Positions 59,602 through 64,000 of a DNA stretch of 64,000 nucleotides are shown in pieces; within the stretch, counting starts at the first letter, position 1, and every line of letters begins with the position of its first letter. Source of the stretch: Frankia alni ACN14a (GTDB taxonomy: Bacteria > Actinomycetota > Actinomycetes > Frankiales > Frankiaceae); the NCBI RefSeq assembly GCF_000058485.1, contig NC_008278.1, forward strand, positions 310,001 to 374,000. The letters are read 5' to 3'. Position numbers and translations under genes: made by a program. The notes under the pieces were generated by a model that saw only the letters and a program-made list of their open reading frames with translations, had not been told where the DNA came from and searched no databases.

Positions 59602-61098
59602 TCAGGAATAGGCTCGGACGTCCTCGTCGCCGGTGGCCTCCGGCACACCCGCCCCGGGCGCGGACGGCGTCGCCGGGCTGGACGCTGCCGACGGGCGGTC
59701 GCGCAGGAGCAGGGCGACGACCACACTGATCACCACGGCGGTGACGGCGGAGACCAGGCCGCCGACCCGTAGCCCGTCCACCACGCTGTCCGGCGTGGGG
59801 GCGCCGCCGACGCCGAGGTCGAGCCCGGAGTTGGCCACCGCCACGATCGCCGCCAGCCCCACCGCGCTGCCGACCTGCTGCGAGGTGGAGGCGACCGCGT
59901 TGGCCACGCCCTGCTCCTCGACGGCGATCCCGTGCCCGGCCGCCGAGAAGCACACCGTGAAGGCGATGCCGCCGCCGATGCCCCACACCGCGATGCCGGG
60001 CAGGAGCGCCGGATAGGAACCGCCCACCGACATGCCGGGGACGAGCAGCCCGATGCCGATCCCGCACAGCAGCAGCGCGAGGGCCATCGTCGCGCCGTAC
60101 CCCAGCCTGGCGACGCTGGTGGTGGCCAGCGGGCCGGCGCCGGCCATGGAGATCAGCGTCAGCGGGAGGAAGGCCAGTCCCGCCTTCAACGGGCTGTAGC
60201 CGAGGACGTTCTGCAGATAGGTGGTGAACAGGAAGTACTCGCCGGCGAGCGTGCCGGCGAAGACGAACACGGCGAGCACGGCCGTGGTGAGGTTGCGGTA
60301 TCCCAGCAGCCGCGGCGGCAGCAGCGGGTTGCGCAGCCGCCCCTCGAGGACGGCGAAGCCGGCGAGGATCACCACGCCGAGCGCGATCGCGCCGGCCGCG
60401 CGCACCGACCACCAGCCCGCGTCCGGCCCGCTGACCAACCCGAACACGACCAGGGCGACCCCGGCGGTGGCCAGCAGGCCACCGGGAAGGTCGAATCCGG
60501 TGCGCGACGGCCGGGTGCCGTCCGCCGCCAGCAGCCGCGGCGCCGCCACGGCGATGACCGCCGCGACCGGAACGTTGACGAAGAAGACCCACTCCCAACC
60601 GAGGTAGTTGGTCAGGACGCCGCCGAGCAGCGCGCCGGCGGCGAGCCCGCCACCACCCGCGGCACCCCACGCGGCCAGCGCGCGGGTGCGCTCGGCGCCC
60701 GGCCGGAAGGTCGTGTTGATCAGGGTGAGGATCGCCGGGAACAGCAGCGCCCCGCCGACCCCCTGCACGGCCCGCGCCGCGATCAGCAGCCCCGGGTCGT
60801 TCGCGAGGCCGCCGGCGAGCGAGGACAGGCCGTAGAGCAGCACCGCGGTGAGGAACACCCGCCGCGACCCGAGCCGGTCGGCCGCCCGGCCGCCCAGCAG
60901 CAGCAGCCCCCCGAACGTCACCGCGTAGGCACTGACGACCCACTGCAGGGACTGGGAACTGAAGTCGAGCTCCCGGCCGATGTCCGGCAGCGCGACGTAC
61001 ACGATGTTGTAGTCAATAGCGATCATGAACTGGGCGAACGCCAGGAGTGCGAGCGTCAGCCCGAGCCCCGGCCGTGGTCGGGGCGCGGATGCATCCAC
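59602..61098 (-). CDS. MFS transporter, DHA2-type drug exporter (14 TM)
   Basis: A 498-residue major facilitator protein with about 14 membrane helices. The first helix has FAQFMIAIDYNIVYVALPDIG, the DHA2 signature. GGRAADRLGSRRVF is motif A between helices 2 and 3, and GWEWVFFVNVP is the motif C-to-loop region. It should export drugs or a small metabolite by proton antiport. The start is GTG 61098. A TetR gene is divergent, with a repeat-rich operator-like region between them, the usual regulator-exporter pair. Confidence 0.93.
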   Translation of the reverse strand: MDASAPRPRPGLGLTLALLAFAQFMIAIDYNIVYVALPDIGRELDFSSQSLQWVVSAYAVTFGGLLLLGGRAADRLGSRRVFLTAVLLYGLSSLAGGLANDPGLLIAARAVQGVGGALLFPAILTLINTTFRPGAERTRALAAWGAAGGGGLAAGALLGGVLTNYLGWEWVFFVNVPVAAVIAVAAPRLLAADGTRPSRTGFDLPGGLLATAGVALVVFGLVSGPDAGWWSVRAAGAIALGVVILAGFAVLEGRLRNPLLPPRLLGYRNLTTAVLAVFVFAGTLAGEYFLFTTYLQNVLGYSPLKAGLAFLPLTLISMAGAGPLATTSVARLGYGATMALALLLCGIGIGLLVPGMSVGGSYPALLPGIAVWGIGGGIAFTVCFSAAGHGIAVEEQGVANAVASTSQQVGSAVGLAAIVAVANSGLDLGVGGAPTPDSVVDGLRVGGLVSAVTAVVISVVVALLLRDRPSAASSPATPSAPGAGVPEATGDEDVRAYS

Positions 61099-61251
61099 TG
61101 GGGTGGCTCTTTCTGTCGCTGGGCGTCGGTTCCGTCGCTGGGCGGCGGATCAGGCCCCGGGTGGTCGCGCCCGGCTCTCGACGGTGAGCGCGCTCGGGGT
61201 GCAGTGCCCAGATTCTACACACCGTTCTGTTTCTGCTCCATGAGTGGTTGC

Positions 61252-61302
61252 TGAACGAGACGCTGTCTCTGAACGGGATGCTGTCTCTAAGCGCCGTATA
61301 GT
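61252..61302. promoter_or_regulatory. Putative TetR operator and promoter between the exporter and TetR
   Basis: An 18-bp direct repeat, TGAACGAGACGCTGTCTC (61252-61269) and TGAACGGGATGCTGTCTC (61270-61287). The first copy contains the inverted repeat GAGAC-GCT-GTCTC (61257-61269). TATAGT at 61297-61302 could be the -10 of the TetR gene. The position between divergent genes fits an operator shared by both. Confidence 0.6.
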
Positions 61303-61327
61303 AGTTGGGCATTGTAAGGTGTCAAGA

Positions 61328-62068
61328 GTGGACGGAGTGAAACTGAGTCGGCGGGAGCGCCTGCGGGTCGAGACCGTGCGGGACATCAAGGAGATCGCGC
61401 TTCGTCACATGGCCGAGCAGGGCGCCGCGGGCCTGTCGCTGCGGGCGATAGCGCGGGAGATGGGGATGACCGCCGGCGCGTTGTACAGCTATTACGACAC
61501 CCGGGACGATCTGATCACCGCCCTGATCGTCGACGTGTACGACTCCCTCGCCCAGGCGCTGGAGGCCGCGCGCCGCTCCCGGCCCGACGACCCGGCCGGC
61601 CAGCTCGAGGCCGTCGGGGTGACCTACCGGGAGTGGGCGATCGGCCGGCCCCCGGAGTTCCAGCTCGTGTACGGCGATCCCATCCCCGGCTACAAGGTGC
61701 GCGACGACGGCGCCGAACTCGCCGCCGAGCACCGGGCCTGCGGCGTCCTGATCAGGATCGTCGCCGCCGCGTGGCCCGCGAACGGGGCCACCCCGCCCGC
61801 CGGCCTGTACACGTGGTCGGACTTCCGGCCCGACTTCGCCGCGATGGCGCGGACCTCGTTTCCCGACTTCCCGCCCGACGGCGCCGCGCTGTCCCTGCGG
61901 ATCTGGGGCCGTCTGCACGGCCTCGTCGCGCTGGAGGTGTACGGCCACCTGCGGCCGCAGGTGAACGACCCGGCCCGGCTGTACCGCGACGAGCTGCGCG
62001 ACCTGTGCGAGCTGCTCAACCTCACCCCGAACACCCCGAACACCCCGAGCGCCGCCCCGACGGCCTGA
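61328..62068 (+). CDS. TetR family transcriptional regulator
   Basis: A 246-residue regulator. The DNA-binding domain is ETVRDIKEIALRHMAEQGAAGLSLRAIAREMGMTAGALYSYYDTRDDLI, a typical TetR helix-turn-helix. The C-terminal domain contains WAIGRPPEFQLVYGDPIPGY and FPDFPPDGAALSLRIWGRLHGLVALEVYGHL, as in TetR_C-type actinobacterial regulators. The start is GTG 61328 with AAGGTG six bases upstream; GTG 61319 would add three residues. It probably represses the divergent MFS exporter. The C-terminal TPNTPNTPS repeat is encoded by a short tandem repeat. Confidence 0.9.
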   Translation: MDGVKLSRRERLRVETVRDIKEIALRHMAEQGAAGLSLRAIAREMGMTAGALYSYYDTRDDLITALIVDVYDSLAQALEAARRSRPDDPAGQLEAVGVTYREWAIGRPPEFQLVYGDPIPGYKVRDDGAELAAEHRACGVLIRIVAAAWPANGATPPAGLYTWSDFRPDFAAMARTSFPDFPPDGAALSLRIWGRLHGLVALEVYGHLRPQVNDPARLYRDELRDLCELLNLTPNTPNTPSAAPTA

Positions 62069-62110
62069 GGGTCTGACGGCCCGGCCGGTGGCCGGCCGGG
62101 CCGGGCCGGG

Positions 62111-62599
62111 TCACGGCGCGAGGTGCGGCAGCCGGTCGGCCGATGCCCGCCACGGTCCGGGCAGCGGCTGCTGGACGACCGCCCGCCCGGCGTCCGGCGC
62201 GTCGGCGGCCAGGGGGTAGCGGGGCACGATCTGCCGGGCGGCGATCCGCCACCCGTCGCCGGTCCGGACCAGGACGTCCCGGTACTCGCCGTTGGTCACC
62301 GAACCGTCGGCGAGCACGGCGAGGTAACGGCTCACCGCCCGCACCGTGCCGTCCGGGTCGGCCAGGACCACGGTGCTCACGGTCTGATGGTCGGCGGCGT
62401 CGGGTGGCAGCCCGCGCTGGAACTGCGCCACCTCGGCGAGCCCGCGCAGGGACCTGCCGCTGCGTTGGAACTCGACCGCGACGTCCGCGGTGAACACCAG
62501 CCCGAGGTCGTCGGCCTGCCGGTTGTCGAACACGTGCGAGAACAGGGCCAGGGTCTGTCCGATCTCGGCGAGATCGGCGGCCGACAGCTTCGCGCTCAT
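62111..62599 (-). CDS. SnoaL-like nuclear transport factor 2 family protein
   Basis: A 162-residue SnoaL/NTF2-fold protein (IGQTLALFSHVFDNRQADDLGLVFTADVAVEF, later RYLAVLADGSVTNGEYRDVLVRTGDGWRIAAR). Members are small isomerases, cyclases or ligand-binding proteins; this branch is widely annotated without a known function. ATG 62599 is preceded by GGAGGGG. It lies 32 bases after a second SnoaL-fold gene on the same strand, after an SDR, so the three may form an operon. Confidence 0.85.
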   Translation of the reverse strand: MSAKLSAADLAEIGQTLALFSHVFDNRQADDLGLVFTADVAVEFQRSGRSLRGLAEVAQFQRGLPPDAADHQTVSTVVLADPDGTVRAVSRYLAVLADGSVTNGEYRDVLVRTGDGWRIAARQIVPRYPLAADAPDAGRAVVQQPLPGPWRASADRLPHLAP

Positions 62600-62631
62600 C
62601 GCGGTCGTCCCCTCCGTCGCGGCCGGCGTGC

Positions 62632-63054
62632 TCAGGCGGCGGCGACGGCGCCGACCTGACGCAGGATGGTGAGCCGGTCGGGCAGCACGGTGTAGTTGAC
62701 GATCTGGCCGTCCCGGAAGGTGATGAGGCTGATGCTGGTCGCGTCGATGGGCTTGCCGGTCGCGGCCGCACCGAACAGCTCACCCTGATGGGTGCCCTCG
62801 ATCCGCCAGTACACGACCACCCGGTCGTCCTCCGCGACGAGATCGGTCACCGTGGTGTGCACGTCCGGGACCGCCGAGCGCAGCCACTCGAGGTGCTCCC
62901 GGAATCCCGCGCGGCCGATGGACCAGCCGGCGTGCTGGCGGGTGGTGTCGTCGGAGTCGTCGGCGACGAACGTCTCCAGCAGCTCCGCCTTCCCGTAGTT
63001 CACCACCTCCTCGTAAAGCCGCCGCGCGATCTCCTTGTTGCCCTCGATGCTCAT
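62632..63054 (-). CDS. Ester cyclase/SnoaL-like polyketide cyclase family protein
   Basis: A 140-residue SnoaL-fold protein: NKEIARRLYEEVVNYGKAELLETFVADD, then FREHLEWLRSAVPDVHTTVTDLVAEDDRVVVYWRIEGTHQGELFG. That matches the ester cyclase/SnoaL-like branch with its conserved GTHQGEL stretch. The true reaction is unknown. ATG 63054 is chosen; the 15 extra residues before it are not conserved-looking. It sits between an SDR and a second SnoaL-fold gene. Confidence 0.87.
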   Translation of the reverse strand: MSIEGNKEIARRLYEEVVNYGKAELLETFVADDSDDTTRQHAGWSIGRAGFREHLEWLRSAVPDVHTTVTDLVAEDDRVVVYWRIEGTHQGELFGAAATGKPIDATSISLITFRDGQIVNYTVLPDRLTILRQVGAVAAA

Positions 63055-63115
63055 GCCGGCCCCTTTCCGTGGTTGACTTTGAAGATGATCTGAAATCAAA
63101 TCGTCCGTAGACGGA

Positions 63116-63892
63116 TTACTGCGGCGGTTCGCCCGGGTAGGTGGGCGGCAGCAGAATCCCGTTCGAGGCGGACAGGCCGCCGTCGACCGGTATGACGGCG
63201 CCGGTGATGTACGACGCCGCCGGGGACGCGAGGAAGTAGATGACCTCGGCCTGCTCCGCCGGCTGCGCCCAGCGCCCCAGCGGGACCCGCCGGGTCACCG
63301 CCGCGGCGAAGGCCGGGTCGGCGCGCTGGCCGGCGGTGCGGGGGGTCTCGGTGAGGCCGGGGGCGACGGCGTTGATCCGGATGCCCTCGAAGGCGTAGTC
63401 CAGCGCGGCGGAGCGCACCAGGTTGTTCGCCGCGGCCTTCGTCGTGTTGTAGGCCCAGGTGTAGGGGTCGCCCCGCAGCCCGGCGCCGGACGACGTCACG
63501 ACGATCGACCCGCCGCCGGCGGCCCGTAGCGCCGGCGCGGCCGCGCGGATCCCCAGCACCAGCCCGCGGACGTTCACGGCGTAGATCGTGTCGAGGCTCT
63601 CGGTCGCGCCGGCCGCCTCGATCGGCGGCGCGCCCCCGAGACCGGCGTTGAGCACCGCCGCGTCGAGCCGGCCGAAGCGCTCGACCGCCAGGGCGACCAT
63701 GGCGTCGTTCGTCGCCGGGTCGGCCACGTCACCGACGAGGGTCACCACGTCCGCGCGGGTGCCGAGCTTGGCCAGGCCCTCCTCGGACACGTCGACGGCG
63801 ACGACACCGAACCCGCGTTCGGCGAACAGTTCGACGGTTGCCTCGCCGATCCCGGCCGCGGCGCCGGTGACGACGACTGCTCCCCTGGCCAT
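63116..63892 (-). CDS. SDR family oxidoreductase
   Basis: A 258-residue classical short-chain dehydrogenase. The cofactor motif is VTGAAAGIGEATVELFAERGFGVVAVDVS, with Asp after the second strand favouring NAD(H). NAGLGG replaces NNAG. VVTSSGAGLRG carries the catalytic Ser, and Tyr148/Lys152 lie in WAYNTTKAA. The C-terminal PVDGGLSA is typical. ATG 63892 is preceded by a purine-rich GAGAGAAGAG. It is the first gene of a probable three-gene transcript with the two SnoaL-fold genes, suggesting oxidation plus cyclisation/isomerisation of a small ketone-like substrate (inference). Confidence 0.92.
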   Translation of the reverse strand: MARGAVVVTGAAAGIGEATVELFAERGFGVVAVDVSEEGLAKLGTRADVVTLVGDVADPATNDAMVALAVERFGRLDAAVLNAGLGGAPPIEAAGATESLDTIYAVNVRGLVLGIRAAAPALRAAGGGSIVVTSSGAGLRGDPYTWAYNTTKAAANNLVRSAALDYAFEGIRINAVAPGLTETPRTAGQRADPAFAAAVTRRVPLGRWAQPAEQAEVIYFLASPAASYITGAVIPVDGGLSASNGILLPPTYPGEPPQ

Positions 63893-64000
63893 GTCGACTC
63901 TTCTCTCCCGCACCGCGGTCGTTCGTCGAACGGCACCGCAACATGCGTGTAGTAATCGGGCAGCATCCGGCCCGGATTGATCGGCTGTGTTATTCCGGTG

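Overview
The window is high-GC DNA with dense coding, many GTG starts and frequent 4-bp ATGA/GTGA overlaps. It carries two DUF222/HNH (REP13E12-type) proteins, a mycofactocin-type SDR, SARP/BTAD and LAL-type LuxR regulators, and a Nei2-like glycosylase. This points to a soil or plant-associated actinobacterium. Frankia or a close relative is my inference, not something the sequence proves. I see no rRNA, tRNA or CRISPR array. Almost all genes look chromosomal and metabolic or regulatory, with local decay around 22.2-23.7 kb and at the DUF222 gene near 1.1 kb.

Layout. 1-2.4 kb: hairpin-rich non-coding DNA, a small ORF and a DUF222/HNH gene whose 3' end looks replaced. 2.8-4.9 kb: thrS. 5.9-15.3 kb: a compact candidate biosynthetic cluster. 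Its plus arm is radical SAM/SPASM, amidohydrolase, PhyH-type dioxygenase and B12-binding radical SAM, all coupled by 4-bp overlaps. Its minus arm is a SAM methyltransferase and an ATP-grasp ligase overlapping by 8 bp. A SARP-type regulator is divergent from the minus arm. 15.6-17.3 kb: 1-Cys peroxiredoxin and a Nei-type DNA glycosylase. 17.4-20 kb: acyl-CoA dehydrogenase-like protein, NodS-like methyltransferase and family 2 glycosyltransferase. 19.9-22.2 kb: HSL-type hydrolase and a divergent PucR/CdaR-type regulator. 22.2-23.7 kb: decayed ferredoxin and cytochrome P450. 24.7-28.1 kb: TetR, aldehyde dehydrogenase and mycofactocin-type SDR. 28.2-29.7 kb: second DUF222/HNH gene. 30.5-36.5 kb: secreted hydrolase, type-B carboxylesterase, two SDRs, and a small membrane protein with an ArsR-like regulator preceded by a 16-bp repeat array. 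36.9-47.7 kb: PKD-containing hydrolase, then an uptake/catabolism locus: LivF, amidohydrolase, LivK-like lipoprotein, a single-chain LivH-LivM-LivG fusion, amidase and TetR. 48-53.2 kb: LPG-synthase-like membrane protein, SARP and a large LAL regulator. 53.2-58.8 kb: Dpp-type peptide ABC transporter with both ATPases fused. 59.6-63.9 kb: DHA2 drug exporter with divergent TetR, then two SnoaL-fold proteins and an SDR.

How the genes work together. The 5.9-15.3 kb cluster has the enzyme mix of a small-molecule pathway (two radical SAM enzymes, an oxygenase, a ligase, a methyltransferase and a pathway regulator) without PKS, NRPS or a visible RiPP precursor. It is the best candidate here for something undescribed. 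The Liv-type locus most likely imports an amide- or amino-acid-like compound that the amidase and amidohydrolase process. The Dpp operon ends in its own LAL regulator. A recurring oddity is that short tandem repeats cluster at gene 3' ends, several of them spanning the stop codon.
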